NCBI RefSeq assembly: GCF_015674855.1
Contig: NZ_JADMLG010000001.1
Location: 549,995 to 613,994, forward strand
DNA from: Nocardia bovistercoris
GTDB lineage: Bacteria > Actinomycetota > Actinomycetes > Mycobacteriales > Mycobacteriaceae
DNA: 64,000 bases
Direction of reading: 5' to 3'
The notes beneath the pieces were generated by a model. That model was given only the letters and a program-made list of their open reading frames with translations, was not told the DNA's origin and searched no databases. A program made the translations under genes and the position numbers. Shown piece by piece: positions 18,363-28,396 of the stretch; position 1 is the stretch's first letter; every line of letters starts with the position of its first letter.

Positions 18363-18408
18363 CGCGCACCTGCCCGGCGCGCGGAATTCATCCGTACGAG
18401 CTGTCCGA

Positions 18409-19332
18409 TCACCTTGCGGTCCGTTCCGTCGAGTCGAGCAGGGCCAGCGCGGTCGCGACCAGGTCGGGATCGGCGCCGTCGACCCAGCGCACCCGGGGAT
18501 CGCGGCGAAACCAGGACCGCTGGCGCCGCACGTAGCGGCGGGTGCCGATCAGGGTGCGTTCCCGCGCGTGGTTCAGGTCGTATTCGTTGTCCAGATACGC
18601 GAGGACTTGCGCGTATCCGATGGCGCGGCGCGCGGTGACCCCCTCGCGCAGGCCGCGGTCGATCAACGCGCGCACCTCGTCGACCAGGCCGAGATCGAAC
18701 ATGCGCGCGGTGCGGGTCTCGATGCGCGCGTCCAGTTCCTCGGTGTCACGGTCGACGCCGATGATGCGAGCGCCCCACCGCGGTTCGCCGATGGTCGGCG
18801 CGGAGGCCGCGAACGGGCGGCCGGTGAGTTCGACCACCTCGAGCGCGCGCACCATGCGGCGGCCGTCGGTGGGCAGGATGGTGCGCGCCGCCACCGGATC
18901 GGCGCGCAGCAGCGCCTCGTGCACGGCCGCGACCCCCGCGCGCGCCAGCAGGTCCTCCCAGCGCGCCCGGACCTCGGGATCGGTCGCAGGGAAATCCCAA
19001 TCGTCCAGCAGCGCTTGGACATACATCATCGAGCCGCCGACGATCACCGGCACCCGACCGCGTGCCGCGATGTCCTCGACATCCGCGCGCGCGGCGCTCT
19101 GATAGGCCGCGACAGTCGCGTATTCGGTGACCTCGAGGGTATCGAGCTGGTGGTGCGCGATCCCCCTGCGCTCTTCGGTCGGCAGCTTCGCGGTGCCGAT
19201 ATCCATGCCCCGGTACAACTGCATCGCATCGATATTGACGATCTCGCCACCGAGCCGTTCGGCCAGCTCGAGTCCGAGATCGGATTTGCCGGTGGCGGTG
19301 GGGCCGACGACGGCGATCGGGGTGATCGTCAC
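18409..19332 (-). CDS. miaA: tRNA dimethylallyltransferase MiaA
   Basis: MiaA transfers a dimethylallyl group to N6 of A37 in tRNAs that read UNN codons. MiaB (22723-24309) later adds the methylthio group to the product. The P-loop is [12 protein letters not shown] and the DSMQ-type loop is [31 protein letters not shown] and the tRNA-contact segment RRAIGYAQ are also visible. At 307 residues the length is normal. It is followed by the SpoU-type gene on the same strand. Confidence 0.96.
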   Translation of the reverse strand: MTITPIAVVGPTATGKSDLGLELAERLGGEIVNIDAMQLYRGMDIGTAKLPTEERRGIAHHQLDTLEVTEYATVAAYQSAARADVEDIAARGRVPVIVGGSMMYVQALLDDWDFPATDPEVRARWEDLLARAGVAAVHEALLRADPVAARTILPTDGRRMVRALEVVELTGRPFAASAPTIGEPRWGARIIGVDRDTEELDARIETRTARMFDLGLVDEVRALIDRGLREGVTARRAIGYAQVLAYLDNEYDLNHARERTLIGTRRYVRRQRSWFRRDPRVRWVDGADPDLVATALALLDSTERTAR

Positions 19333-19396
19333 GCGCTCCCCCTTCGCCCCGACTCACCCGCGCGTTCGGCGATGTGGCCTCGCGTACGCGCCCCGG

Positions 19397-20146
19397 TCAC
19401 GAGACACCTCCCGGCCGCCATACGCTCACGTGATATCCGACACCGAAAGGCGCTTCCCTGTACAGGGTTTCGACACGGGGATCGGTCGCGTCGGCGGCGA
19501 AGACACCCGCGAGCGCCTGGTATGCAGACCGACCCGCTATTCCCAGCTCGGCGCACAGTCCGGCGTCCAACGCGCGCAGCTCGTCGCGGTCGCCCGCGCT
19601 CAGCGCGTCGTCGAGCGCCCGCTGCCGGTCGGCCGACCGCTCGTCCAGGTAGCCCGGCGACTTCGATGTCAGCGTCGTCGCGCCATCGGCCACGACGAGT
19701 ACCGCATGCGGTTCGGCGGCGGCGTCGAGTTCGCGACGCAGCGCCGCACCGGCCGCCGCGCAGTCTCCCGCCGGAGCGTCCGCGGCGAGCAGGCGCGCCT
19801 CGACGGTTGCCTCGGGGGCGACCAGCCCGCGCAACCAGCCGGCGATCAGCACCGGCAGCGGAAGCTCGGGGTCGGGGTCGGCGGCGGCCGACTCGGACAG
19901 CGCGACCCGCACGTCGACACCGAAGCCGCCGAACGTGCCGACCGCGTCGGGACCGACGAATCGCTGCCCGGCCCCCGCCCCGAGCACCGTCCAGCGACTC
20001 GCGACCGCCGCCACCGACTCGACCGCCCGCCGCACCGCCGCACGCAGCGGTGCGGCGGGATCGTCGCGATCCGCGCGCGCGACGGCGCCGCCGAGTTCGG
20101 GAACGAGGATCGGCGGCGACGGGACCAGGGCCGCTATGGAGAACAC
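19397..20146 (-). CDS. Class III extradiol dioxygenase subunit B-like protein (Rv2728c family)
   Basis: A 249-residue Ala-rich protein found next to miaA across Mycobacteriales. It begins with SIAALVPSPPILVPELGG, which resembles the LigB-type fold start. Database families group such proteins with class III extradiol dioxygenase B subunits, but the metal-binding His set is not evident, so enzymatic activity is doubtful. Function is unknown. The start is one of two adjacent GTG codons (20149 or 20146); a longer upstream frame overlaps the divergent DUF349 gene and is not protein-like there. No good ribosome binding site is visible, a caution on the exact start. Confidence 0.75.
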   Translation of the reverse strand: MFSIAALVPSPPILVPELGGAVARADRDDPAAPLRAAVRRAVESVAAVASRWTVLGAGAGQRFVGPDAVGTFGGFGVDVRVALSESAAADPDPELPLPVLIAGWLRGLVAPEATVEARLLAADAPAGDCAAAGAALRRELDAAAEPHAVLVVADGATTLTSKSPGYLDERSADRQRALDDALSAGDRDELRALDAGLCAELGIAGRSAYQALAGVFAADATDPRVETLYREAPFGVGYHVSVWRPGGVS

Positions 20147-20408
20147 CACGTAACGGTAGCCGTTGCCTACGACAGCGGCGCAGGCGCAGGTCCCGGCGAC
20201 CACGGTGGACCGCTTCGAGTGTCTCTGCGTCAATTCGGGCCGAGATTGATAGTGTCGAGGTGCGACCACGCAGGTCATCACGGGTTGACAACTCCGCGAG
20301 GGCCGTGCTGGAGGCATGGATCGATCGTCCCGAGGGCTCGGACCGGGTTCAATGGGATGAGCTAGGGCGTAACCAGGCAGCCGTGACGCGCGGCAGGGAC
20401 GGAGAGCA

Positions 20409-21785
20409 ATGAGCGACAGCAACGGAACCGCGAAGGCCACCCCCGGCAGTGCACCGCGACCGTCCGGCGCCCCGAAACCCGGCGGCTCGACCCCCCACCC
20501 GAAGCCGCACGCGGTCAAACCGGCGCCGGGCCCCGCCCAGCAGCACCCCCACCCGGTGGTGGTGCCGACCGTCACCGACCCCAGCGTCTGGGGCCGCGTC
20601 GACGAGGACGGCACCGCGTGGGTGAAGACCGCCGACGGCGAACGCGAGGTCGGCTCGTGGCAGGCCGGTGCCGCCGCCGAGGGACTCGCGCACTTCGGTC
20701 GCCGCTTCGACGATCTGGCCACCGAGGTCGCGCTGCTCGAGGCCAGGCTCGCGGCGGGCGCCGACGCCCGCAAGACCAGGACCGCCGCCCTCGCCCTGGC
20801 CGAAACCCTGCCGACCGCCGCCGTGATCGGCGACGTCGACGGCCTGGCCCGGCGCCTGCAGGCCATCACCGAACACTCCGAGGAAGCGGCCGCGCACGCC
20901 AAGGAGGAGAAGGACCGCGCCAGACACGAGCACACCGAGCGCAAGGAAACGCTGTGCCTCGAGGCCGAGAAGATCGCCGCCGAATCCACCCAGTGGAAGG
21001 CCGCGGGCGATCGGCTGCGCGAGATCCTGGACGAGTGGAAGTCCATCCGCGGCGTGGACCGCAAGGTCGACGACGCGCTGTGGAAGCGCTACTCCAAGGC
21101 GCGTGAGGCCTTCAACCGCCGCCGCGGCGCGCACTTCGCCGAACTCGACCGCGAACGCGCGGCCGCCAAGACGCGCAAGGAAGAACTGTGCGTGCGCGCC
21201 GAAGAACTGTCGGGCTCCACCGACTGGGCGGGCACGGCATCGATCTTCCGCGACCTGCTCACCGAGTGGAAGGCCGCGGGCCGCGCGCCCCGCGAGGCCG
21301 ACGAGGCGCTGTGGCGGCGCTTCAAGAGCGCCCAGGACGTGTTCTTCGCCGCCCGCAACGCCGCGGCCTCCGAACGCGACGCGGAATTCGAGCACAACGC
21401 CGTCGCCAAGGAAGAGCTCCTACACGCCTACGAACACCTCGACCCGGCCAACGGCCTCGACACCGCCCGCTCCGCCCTGCGCGAACTCCAGGACCGCTGG
21501 GACGCCATCGGCAAGGTCCCCCGCGACCGCATCCAGGAACTCGAGAGCAAGTTGCGCACCATCGAGAAGCGGGTCCGCGACGCCGTCGACGACCAGTGGC
21601 GCCGCTCCGACCCCGAGGCCATGGCCCGCGCGGCCCAGTTCCGCGAGAAGGTCGCCCAGTTCGAGGAACAGGCCGCCAAGGCACAAGCCGCCGGTAAGGC
21701 ACGCGACGCCGAAAAAGCGCTCGAGCAGGCCAAACAGTGGCGTGAATGGGCCGAGGCCGCCGAAGGAGCGGTCAGCAACCGCTGA
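20409..21785 (+). CDS. DUF349-domain protein (Rv2731 family)
   Basis: A 458-residue, charged, largely alpha-helical cytoplasmic protein. A Pro/Gly/His-rich N-terminus (about 50 residues) is followed by a short globular part around WGRVDEDGTAWVKTADGERE. Then come tandem DUF349 repeats, marked by W+K/AAG units such as STQWKAAGDRLREILDEWK and DLLTEWKAAGRAPRE. The C-terminal coiled coil is rich in Glu, Ala and Lys. The family has no established biochemical role. It is divergent from the Rv2728c-like gene, with the start nine bases after GGGACGGAG. Confidence 0.85.
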   Translation: MSDSNGTAKATPGSAPRPSGAPKPGGSTPHPKPHAVKPAPGPAQQHPHPVVVPTVTDPSVWGRVDEDGTAWVKTADGEREVGSWQAGAAAEGLAHFGRRFDDLATEVALLEARLAAGADARKTRTAALALAETLPTAAVIGDVDGLARRLQAITEHSEEAAAHAKEEKDRARHEHTERKETLCLEAEKIAAESTQWKAAGDRLREILDEWKSIRGVDRKVDDALWKRYSKAREAFNRRRGAHFAELDRERAAAKTRKEELCVRAEELSGSTDWAGTASIFRDLLTEWKAAGRAPREADEALWRRFKSAQDVFFAARNAAASERDAEFEHNAVAKEELLHAYEHLDPANGLDTARSALRELQDRWDAIGKVPRDRIQELESKLRTIEKRVRDAVDDQWRRSDPEAMARAAQFREKVAQFEEQAAKAQAAGKARDAEKALEQAKQWREWAEAAEGAVSNR

Positions 21786-21850
21786 ACGGCTCGGACAACG
21801 AAGTCACCGACTCACCGACCGCAGGGATTCGCTCGGCTTTCACGAGGTAG

Positions 21851-22735
21851 TCATTCGCCGGTGAGGCGGCGGCGATCGTCCTGTTCGGCGAGTGCGGCGG
21901 CGATGCGGCGTTGCTCCTCGGCTTCCAGGTGCACGATGGTGCGGCTCCACACCACGCGGACCCAGTGGAAGGTGAGGACGACGATGGCGATGGCGCCGAT
22001 GATCAGGCCGATGCCGGGGCCCGCGCCCTGGTAATTGCCGAGGCCGGGGGTCTGGCGGTGCCAGATCGAGAGCACGCCGAAGACGCTCGCGATCGCCGAA
22101 CCCGCCACCGCGATCCAGGCCAGCACCCACCGGCGGGTCATCAGCGCCAGCAGCGAGAACCCGATGCCGAAGGTCACCACGAACCACACGAACACGCGCG
22201 AGGGCAGGCCGATGTGTTCGATACGGGCGGCGTCGGTGTTCAGCAGCACGTCGAATCCGCGCGCGGTACCCGCGTGCGGAAGCACCAGCGACACCAGGAG
22301 CACGAAGACTCCGATCGCGACCACCATGGCGCGCACGCCCGGATCGATCTCGCCCGCGATCCGGCGTTCGACGGCGTCGATATCGCCTCGGAACTGCTCG
22401 AAGGCAACGTCGCCGTTCGCGCCGTCGGTGTTCCCGACCGCACCGCTCCCGGCGGCGCCCTTCCCGACCGCACCGTTCTCGCCCGCACTCACCGCGCCAT
22501 CGCCTCCTTCACCCGAATCGCCGACCGCACCGGACACGTCCACTCTGCCATCCCGCCCGGCCCGCGCCGCAGCCGACCCACTACGTTCGGTAGTAGCACC
22601 GTCACCCGCCGCGGGCGGCGTACCTGTCCCCTCGGGACCTCGACGTGCGTGGTCCGCGTACCGATCCGGTTCACCTGAATCCGCGCCGTCGCCGTTCACA
22701 CGACCTCCCGCAGTAGTCCGTTCTAGCTGGGGCAC
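21851..22735 (-). CDS. Membrane protein, Rv2732c family
   Basis: A 294-residue protein with a disordered Gly/Ala/Asp-rich N-terminus of about 125 residues. This is followed by a soluble segment ([19 protein letters not shown]) and four hydrophobic segments (about residues 140-160, 180-200, 205-228 and 238-258). A charged tail, [19 protein letters not shown], ends it. The start overlaps the end of miaB by 13 bp, indicating co-transcription, as for Rv2732c and Rv2733c. No catalytic motif is visible and the function is unknown. The low-complexity N-terminus makes the exact start uncertain. Confidence 0.75.
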   Translation of the reverse strand: MPQLERTTAGGRVNGDGADSGEPDRYADHARRGPEGTGTPPAAGDGATTERSGSAAARAGRDGRVDVSGAVGDSGEGGDGAVSAGENGAVGKGAAGSGAVGNTDGANGDVAFEQFRGDIDAVERRIAGEIDPGVRAMVVAIGVFVLLVSLVLPHAGTARGFDVLLNTDAARIEHIGLPSRVFVWFVVTFGIGFSLLALMTRRWVLAWIAVAGSAIASVFGVLSIWHRQTPGLGNYQGAGPGIGLIIGAIAIVVLTFHWVRVVWSRTIVHLEAEEQRRIAAALAEQDDRRRLTGE

Positions 22736-24309
22736 CCGGTGGCGCAGCCCGACACCGAGACCGGCTCGGGTGCGGGAGCGCCGATCCGCGGCAGGCCGAG
22801 GCCGACGCCGATGGGTTCGGTCTTGGGGGTGACGCCGCGCTCGTGGGCGTCGCCCGCCGCGGTCCGTCTGTGGGTCTTGACGGACGCGTCCGCGATGAGG
22901 TGATGCGGCGCAGCGCCGGTGATGTCCACGGTCACGATGTCGCCGGGACGGATGGGGGCGGCGGTCTCGGTGGGGCGGAAGTGCACGAGACGACCGTCGC
23001 GGGCGCGTCCGCTCATGCGCGCGGTGGCCGCGTTCTTCTTGCCCGCGCCATCGGCTACGAGCAGTTCGACCTCGGTGCCAACGAGCGCGCGATTGGCTTC
23101 CAGGGAGATCTGTTCCTGCAGGGCGATGAGCCGGTCGTACCGCTCCTGGACCACCGCCTTGGGCAGCTGGTCGGGCATATCGGCGGCGGGCGTGCCGGGG
23201 CGTTTGGAGTACTGGAAGGTGTAGGCGCTGGTGAAGCGGGCGCGACGCACCACGTCGAGGGTCTCCTGGAAATCCTCCTCGGTCTCACCGGGGAAGCCGA
23301 CGATGATGTCGGTGGTAATGGCCGCGTGCGGCATGGCGGCGCGGACCTTCTCGATGATGCCCAGGTAGCGCTGCTTGCGGTAGGAGCGCCGCATGGCCTT
23401 GAGCACCCGGTCGGAGCCGGATTGCAGCGGCATGTGCAGTTGCGGGCAGATGACCGGGGTCTGCGCCATGGCCTCGATCACGTCGTCGGTGAATTCGGCC
23501 GGATGCGGCGAGGTGAAGCGGACCCGTTCGAGTCCTTCGATCTCGCCGCAGGCCCGCAGCAGTTTCGCGAAGGCGCTGCGGTCGCGCTCCTCGGTGGGGT
23601 CGACGAAGTTCACGCCGTAGGAATTGACGTTCTGCCCGAGCAGGGTCACCTCGAGCACACCCTGTGCCACCAGGGCGCCGACCTCGGCGAGCACGTCGCC
23701 GGGGCGACGGTCCACCTCCTTGCCGCGCAGCGCGGGCACGATGCAGAAGGTGCAGGTGTTGTTGCAGCCCACCGAGATCGACACCCAGCCCGCGTAGGCG
23801 GATTCGCGCTTGGCGGGCAGCGTGGACGGGAACGCTTCCAGCGATTCGAGGATCTCGACCTGGGCCTCGGCATTGTGGCGGGCCCGCTCCAACAGCACCG
23901 GCAGCGAACCGATGTTGTGAGTGCCGAACACCACGTCCACCCACGGCGCCTTGCGCACCACGACCTCGCGGTCCTTCTGCGCCAGACATCCGCCGACCGC
24001 GATCTGCATACCGGGGCGACCGGCTTTGATCGGGGCGAGATGGCCGAGGGTGCCGTACAGCTTGTTGTCGGCGTTCTCCCGGACCGCGCAGGTGTTGAAC
24101 ACGACGAGATCGGCCGTCGCGCCGGGCGCGGCCTTCACATAACCCGCATCCTCGAGCAGGCCGGACAAGCGTTCGGAATCGTGCACGTTCATCTGGCAAC
24201 CGAAGGTGCGGACCTCGTAGGAGCGCGCATCCCCCTCGGGCGGGAGGAGGGCGGGACGCAGCGCGGGGAGGGGGGCGGGACGCAGCGCGGTCTGTCCGAT
24301 CGAATCCAC
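22723..24309 (-). CDS. miaB: tRNA-2-methylthio-N6-dimethylallyladenosine synthase MiaB
   Basis: MiaB is a radical-SAM methylthiotransferase that acts on the MiaA product at A37 of tRNA. The N-terminal UPF0004 domain carries its three cluster cysteines in [15 protein letters not shown] and GGCLAQ. The radical-SAM triad is CNNTCTFC and a TRAM domain follows. The GTG start used gives 528 residues, slightly longer than the usual 470-510. The extra is a Pro/Leu-rich lead ([16 protein letters not shown]) and a C-terminal tail of about 50 residues ending in [10 protein letters not shown] longer upstream frame has no supporting features. Confidence 0.95.
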   Translation of the reverse strand: MDSIGQTALRPAPLPALRPALLPPEGDARSYEVRTFGCQMNVHDSERLSGLLEDAGYVKAAPGATADLVVFNTCAVRENADNKLYGTLGHLAPIKAGRPGMQIAVGGCLAQKDREVVVRKAPWVDVVFGTHNIGSLPVLLERARHNAEAQVEILESLEAFPSTLPAKRESAYAGWVSISVGCNNTCTFCIVPALRGKEVDRRPGDVLAEVGALVAQGVLEVTLLGQNVNSYGVNFVDPTEERDRSAFAKLLRACGEIEGLERVRFTSPHPAEFTDDVIEAMAQTPVICPQLHMPLQSGSDRVLKAMRRSYRKQRYLGIIEKVRAAMPHAAITTDIIVGFPGETEEDFQETLDVVRRARFTSAYTFQYSKRPGTPAADMPDQLPKAVVQERYDRLIALQEQISLEANRALVGTEVELLVADGAGKKNAATARMSGRARDGRLVHFRPTETAAPIRPGDIVTVDITGAAPHHLIADASVKTHRRTAAGDAHERGVTPKTEPIGVGLGLPRIGAPAPEPVSVSGCATGCPS

Positions 24310-24512
24310 CCGTCCAGGGTACGGGCGTCCGAATTCGGCCCGACGCGGGCATCGGCGCAGGCTCTGCCCGTGCAGACCGGATGCCGTGCCGTGCGGCGAC
24401 GGAATTCGGAGGAGGTACCAGCAGGTTACGTCCGCATGACGAGTCGGCGTGGCGATGCGGCGTGTCACAGAAAGCGGGGCAAAACCGCGTTTTCCGCTTA
24501 AGGTCAGTGACC

Positions 24513-25364
24513 ATGACCGACGCCGACGCCGCGCCCGACCCGACCGGGGCCGCCCCGCTCAGCGAGAGCGCCACAGCGGACGCCACCGCGACACCCGCCG
24601 GGCAGGCCGCCCCCGCGTCCGCCGAGGGACCGCCGATGATCTCGATGCGCAAGGTGGACAAGCACTTCGGTGATCTGCACGTGCTGCGCGACATCAATCT
24701 CGAGGTGCCGCGCGGTCAGGTGGTGATCGTGGTCGGCCCCTCCGGTTCCGGCAAGTCGACGCTGTGCCGCACCATCAACCGACTCGAACCCATCGACTCC
24801 GGCGACATCGCCATCGACGGCGTCCCGCTGCCCGCCGAGGGAAAGGCGTTGGCCGCGTTGCGCGCCGAGGTCGGCATGGTGTTCCAGTCCTTCAACCTGT
24901 TCGCGCACAAGAGCATCGTCGACAACGTCATGCTCGCGCCGCTGAAGGTCCGCAAGGTCGACAAGGCCACCGCCCGCACCCGCGCCATGGAACTGCTCGA
25001 ACGCGTCGGCATCGCGAATCAGGCCGACAAGTACCCCGCCCAGCTCTCCGGCGGGCAGCAGCAGCGCGTGGCCATCGCCCGCGCGCTCGCCATGAACCCG
25101 AAGGTCATGCTGTTCGATGAACCGACCTCGGCGCTGGACCCGGAGATGGTCAACGAAGTGCTCGACGTCATGGTCGCCCTCGCGAAGGAGGGCATGACCA
25201 TGCTCGTGGTCACCCACGAGATGGGCTTCGCGCGGCGCGCGGGCAATCGGGTGCTGTTCATGGCCGATGGTCAGATCGTCGAGGACACCGCACCCGACGC
25301 CTTCTTCACCGCGCCGAAATCCGAACGCGCCAGGGACTTCCTGGGCAAGATCCTGAGCCACTGA
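24513..25364 (+). CDS. gluA: Glutamate-type ABC transporter ATPase GluA
   Basis: ATPase of a polar amino-acid importer. Walker A is GPSGSGKST, the Q-loop is MVFQSFNLF, the signature is LSGGQQQR, Walker B is VMLFDEP and the switch His is in VVTHEMGFA. From the ATG used the protein has 283 residues, with a 40-residue Ala/Thr/Pro-rich lead absent from typical members (about 242). An in-frame ATG at 24636 is preceded by GAGGGA at ideal spacing and would give a family-typical start ([17 protein letters not shown]); that may be the true start. It is first in the gluABCD cluster, divergent from miaB. Confidence 0.92.
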   Translation: MTDADAAPDPTGAAPLSESATADATATPAGQAAPASAEGPPMISMRKVDKHFGDLHVLRDINLEVPRGQVVIVVGPSGSGKSTLCRTINRLEPIDSGDIAIDGVPLPAEGKALAALRAEVGMVFQSFNLFAHKSIVDNVMLAPLKVRKVDKATARTRAMELLERVGIANQADKYPAQLSGGQQQRVAIARALAMNPKVMLFDEPTSALDPEMVNEVLDVMVALAKEGMTMLVVTHEMGFARRAGNRVLFMADGQIVEDTAPDAFFTAPKSERARDFLGKILSH

Positions 25365-25419
25365 ACCCCGACCGCACCGGAACACGGCAACGAAAACCAT
25401 TAGAGGAGTTAGGAACTCG

Positions 25420-26253
25420 ATGAGGATCTCTCGTGCACTGCGTTACGGCGTCGCGGCGCTTGCCCTGGCGCTCACCGTCACCGCCTGCGGTGGCGGCGAC
25501 GAAGGCTCCGCCCTCGACAGCGCCAAGGACGGCAAGCTCACCGTCGGCATCAAATTCGATCAGCCCGGACTCGGCCTGCGCACCAAGGACGGCTCGTACA
25601 GCGGTTTCGACGTCGAGGTCGCCAAGTACGTCGCCGAGAAGCTGGGTGTCAAGCCGGACAACATCACCTTCAAGGAGTCGCCGTCGGCGCAGCGCGAGAC
25701 GCTGATCGAGAACGGGCAGGTCGACTTCATCGTCGCCACCTACTCGATCACCGACAAGCGCAAGGAGAAGGTCGACTTCGCGGGCCCCTACTACGTGGCG
25801 GGCCAGTCGCTGCTGGTGAAATCCGACAACACCGAGATCACCGGCGTCGAATCGCTGACCGGCAACAAGAAGCTGTGCTCGGTGAAGGGCTCGACCCCCG
25901 CGCAGAACGTCAAGGAGAAGTACGCCAAGGACGTCCAGCTGCAAGAGTTCGACACCTACTCGCTGTGCGTGGAAGCGCTGCGCAACGGCTCGGTGGACGC
26001 CGTGACCACCGACGACATCATCCTCGCGGGCTTCGCGGCGCAGTCGCCCGGCCAGTTGAAGGTCGTCGGCAAGCCGTTCACCACCGAGAACTACGGCATC
26101 GGCCTGAAGAAGGGCGACACCGAGACGCGCGGCAAGATCAACGACGCGATCGAGGAGATGATCAAGGACGGCTCCTGGTCGAAGGCGTTCGCCTCCACGG
26201 TCGGCAGCTCCGGCTACCCGGCGCCGCAGCCGCCCGCGGTGAACCGCTACTGA
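25420..26253 (+). CDS. gluB: Glutamate-binding lipoprotein GluB
   Basis: Periplasmic-type substrate-binding lipoprotein (SBP family 3) for a glutamate/polar amino-acid importer, anchored outside the membrane. Signal peptide residues 1-22 end in the lipobox TVTACGG, and the lipidated Cys is at about residue 23. The mature part begins DGKLTVGIKFDQPGLG and contains YSGFDVEVAKYVAEKLG and DFIVATYSITDKRKEKVDF, all typical of the family. GAGGAG lies upstream of the ATG. A 17-bp hairpin follows, which may leave more gluB than permease message. Glutamate specificity is inferred from synteny with corynebacterial gluABCD. Confidence 0.93.
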   Translation: MRISRALRYGVAALALALTVTACGGGDEGSALDSAKDGKLTVGIKFDQPGLGLRTKDGSYSGFDVEVAKYVAEKLGVKPDNITFKESPSAQRETLIENGQVDFIVATYSITDKRKEKVDFAGPYYVAGQSLLVKSDNTEITGVESLTGNKKLCSVKGSTPAQNVKEKYAKDVQLQEFDTYSLCVEALRNGSVDAVTTDDIILAGFAAQSPGQLKVVGKPFTTENYGIGLKKGDTETRGKINDAIEEMIKDGSWSKAFASTVGSSGYPAPQPPAVNRY

Positions 26254-26260
26254 GCACTCC

Positions 26261-26301
26261 GCCCGCGGGTGGTCCGGGAAACCTCCGGACCACCCGCGGG
26301 C
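26261..26301 (+). terminator. Intercistronic hairpin between gluB and gluC
   Basis: GCCCGCGGGTGGTCCGG pairs perfectly with CCGGACCACCCGCGGGC (17 bp, seven-base loop). It begins seven bases after the gluB stop codon and ends about 50 bp before gluC. The operon continues, so it probably acts as a partial terminator or 3' stabiliser that sets the binding-protein to permease ratio. Confidence 0.75.
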
Positions 26302-26351
26302 ATTCGGCCACCGATTAGCCCGTCCACACCGATCGGAGGGATGCGCCCACC

Positions 26352-27023
26352 GTGTTCGACCTGATCTCCGAGTACGACACCAGGATTCTCGAAGCGTTCT
26401 GGGTGACCATCAAACTGACGGTCCTCTCCGCGATCGGCGCCCTGATCCTGGGCACCCTCGTCGCCGCGATGCGGGTCTCCCCCGTCCCGGTGGCGCGTGC
26501 GCTCGGCACCGCCTACGTGACGATATTCCGGAATACGCCGCTGACGCTGATCATCCTGTTCTGCTCGCTCGGTCTGTATCTCACGCTGGGCTGGAAACTC
26601 GCCGGTGAGTCCATCGCCGACAACAACTTCCGCTGGGCGGTCGTCGGACTCAGCGTCTACACCGGCGCCTTCGTCTGCGAATCGCTGCGGTCGGGCATCA
26701 ACACGGTGGCGCTCGGCCAATCGGAGGCCGGGCGTTCGCTCGGGCTGAGTTTCAGCCAGAACCTGCGCTACATCGTGCTTCCGCAAGCCTTCCGCTCCGT
26801 GATCGCGCCGCTGGGCAGCGTACTGATCGCATTGACCAAGAACTCCACCATCGCCGCCGCCATCGGTGTCGCCGAGGCCGCGTACCTGATGGCCGAGATG
26901 ACCGAGAACGAGGCCGCGATCATCGCCATCGGCGCCATCTTCGCGCTCGGCTTCGTCTGCCTGACCCTCCCGACCGGCCTGCTGTTCGGCTGGCTCGCCA
27001 AACGATTCGAGGTGGCCCGATGA
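26352..27023 (+). CDS. gluC: Glutamate ABC transporter permease GluC
   Basis: A membrane permease of the His/Glu/Gln/Arg/opine family, 223 residues with about five hydrophobic segments. The ATPase-contact (EAA) loop is EAGRSLGLSFSQNLRYIVLP, close to the family pattern. The early segment TIFRNTPLTLIILF is also typical. It starts at GTG, with GGAGGG 11 bases upstream, and overlaps gluD by four bases (ATGA), indicating translational coupling. Confidence 0.93.
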   Translation: MFDLISEYDTRILEAFWVTIKLTVLSAIGALILGTLVAAMRVSPVPVARALGTAYVTIFRNTPLTLIILFCSLGLYLTLGWKLAGESIADNNFRWAVVGLSVYTGAFVCESLRSGINTVALGQSEAGRSLGLSFSQNLRYIVLPQAFRSVIAPLGSVLIALTKNSTIAAAIGVAEAAYLMAEMTENEAAIIAIGAIFALGFVCLTLPTGLLFGWLAKRFEVAR

Positions 27024-27916
27024 GCGCGGGCGCGTCCGTACTCTTCGACGCGCCGGGTCCGCGCGCGCGCCTGCGCAACCACGTGTACTCGGCGGTGGTG
27101 GTCGTGGCCGCCGTGGTCGCCGGGTTCTTCCTGTACCGCACACTGTCGGACCAGGGGCAGCTCACCGCCGAGAAATGGAAGCCGTTCATCGACGGCGACG
27201 TCTGGGAGACCTATCTGCTGCCCGGTCTGCGCGGCACCCTCGTCGCCGCGGCGCTGTCCATCGTGTTCGCACTGATCATCGGCATGATCTTCGGCATCCT
27301 GCGATTGTCGGATCATCGCTGGGTGCGGCTGGTCGCGGGCGCGGTCGTCGAATTCGCCAGGGCCATCCCGGTGCTGATCCTGATGATCTTCCTGTTCGCG
27401 TTGTTCTCCGAATACAAGATCTTCAAATCCGACGACCTGGCGCTGGCCGCGGTGGTGGTGGCGTTGACCGTCTACAACGGTTCGGTCATCGCCGAGATCG
27501 TGCGGGCGGGCATCCGGTCGCTGCCCAAGGGGCAGACCGAGGCCGCCGTCGCGCTCGGCCTGCGCAAGAACCAGTTGATGCGCCTGATCCTGCTGCCGCA
27601 GGCGATCACCGCCATGCTGCCCGCGCTGATCTCGCAGATGGTCGTCGCGCTGAAGGACACGGCGCTCGGCTACCAGATCACCTACGGCGAAATCGTCCGT
27701 CAGGGCCAGCAACTCGGCGCCGCGGAGCAGAACATCATCCCCGCGCTGATCGTGGTCGCGATCATCATGATCATCCTCAACAGCACGCTGTCCTATGTCG
27801 CGACCGTGGTGGAACGACGGTTGCGCACCCGGCGGCGCACCAAGGGCGGCGCCGTACTCGCCCCCGACTCGGTGATCGCCGACGCCGCGCCCGGAATGGA
27901 TCTCACCAAGAAATGA
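27020..27916 (+). CDS. gluD: Glutamate ABC transporter permease GluD
   Basis: The second permease of the importer, 298 residues. The N-terminus is cytoplasmic, followed by a membrane segment at about residues 20-40 and a loop before the conserved permease core. The core shows EFARAIPVLILMIFLF and the EAA loop TEAAVALGLRKNQLMRLILL. A basic C-terminal tail ends near GMDLTKK. It overlaps both gluC and the following DUF1801 gene by four bases, so the three are translationally coupled. Confidence 0.93.
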   Translation: MSAGASVLFDAPGPRARLRNHVYSAVVVVAAVVAGFFLYRTLSDQGQLTAEKWKPFIDGDVWETYLLPGLRGTLVAAALSIVFALIIGMIFGILRLSDHRWVRLVAGAVVEFARAIPVLILMIFLFALFSEYKIFKSDDLALAAVVVALTVYNGSVIAEIVRAGIRSLPKGQTEAAVALGLRKNQLMRLILLPQAITAMLPALISQMVVALKDTALGYQITYGEIVRQGQQLGAAEQNIIPALIVVAIIMIILNSTLSYVATVVERRLRTRRRTKGGAVLAPDSVIADAAPGMDLTKK

Positions 27917-28353
27917 CCGCTCCCGATCCCACCGACATCGAGGAATACCTGGCGGGCGTCGACGGCCGGAGGGCCGAGGAATTGCGCCTGCTGCACTCCG
28001 TGATCCGTACCAGTGCACCGGGTTTCGCGCCGGTGCTGGTCGAATCGGGCGGCGCGCCGCTGCTCGGGTACGGACTGCTGCCGTACAAGTCCAAGAGCAT
28101 GAAGCAGCCCTCGGAATGGCCGGTGGTCTCGCTCGCGCCGCGCAAGAACTATGTGTCGCTCTACATCTCGGCCGTCATCGACGGACGATACGTCCCAGAA
28201 ATCCACGCCGACCGGCTCGGCAAGGTGTCCTGCGGTAAGTCCTGCATCCGCTTCAAGCGCCTGACCGACCTGAACCTCGACGCGATCGGCGAGATCCTGG
28301 CCGACCTGGAGAAACGCTGGCGCGCGGGCGAAAAGCTCTACGGCGAACACTGA
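27913..28353 (+). CDS. DUF1801 (YdhG-like) protein
   Basis: A 146-residue soluble protein of the DUF1801/YdhG-type fold. It opens with the helical DIEEYLAGVDGRRAEELRLL and contains LLGYGLLPYKSK, KNYVSLYIS and CGKSCIRFKRLTDLNLDAI, which are family hallmarks. Biochemical function is not established. The ATG overlaps the gluD stop codon (ATGA), so it is translated with the importer. Whether it has a role in transport is unknown. It ends 43 bp from the convergent recX gene. Confidence 0.85.
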   Translation: MTAPDPTDIEEYLAGVDGRRAEELRLLHSVIRTSAPGFAPVLVESGGAPLLGYGLLPYKSKSMKQPSEWPVVSLAPRKNYVSLYISAVIDGRYVPEIHADRLGKVSCGKSCIRFKRLTDLNLDAIGEILADLEKRWRAGEKLYGEH

Positions 28354-28396
28354 GCCGCCGCCCGAGTCGAACACCTTGGTACAGCTGTGAATCGCA

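Noticed and set aside
24381..24512. N-terminal extension of GluA and a 21-codon frame at 24436
   Set aside because: The extension is not conserved-looking, and the strong GGAGGAGG is too far (about 22 bases) from the 24436 ATG.
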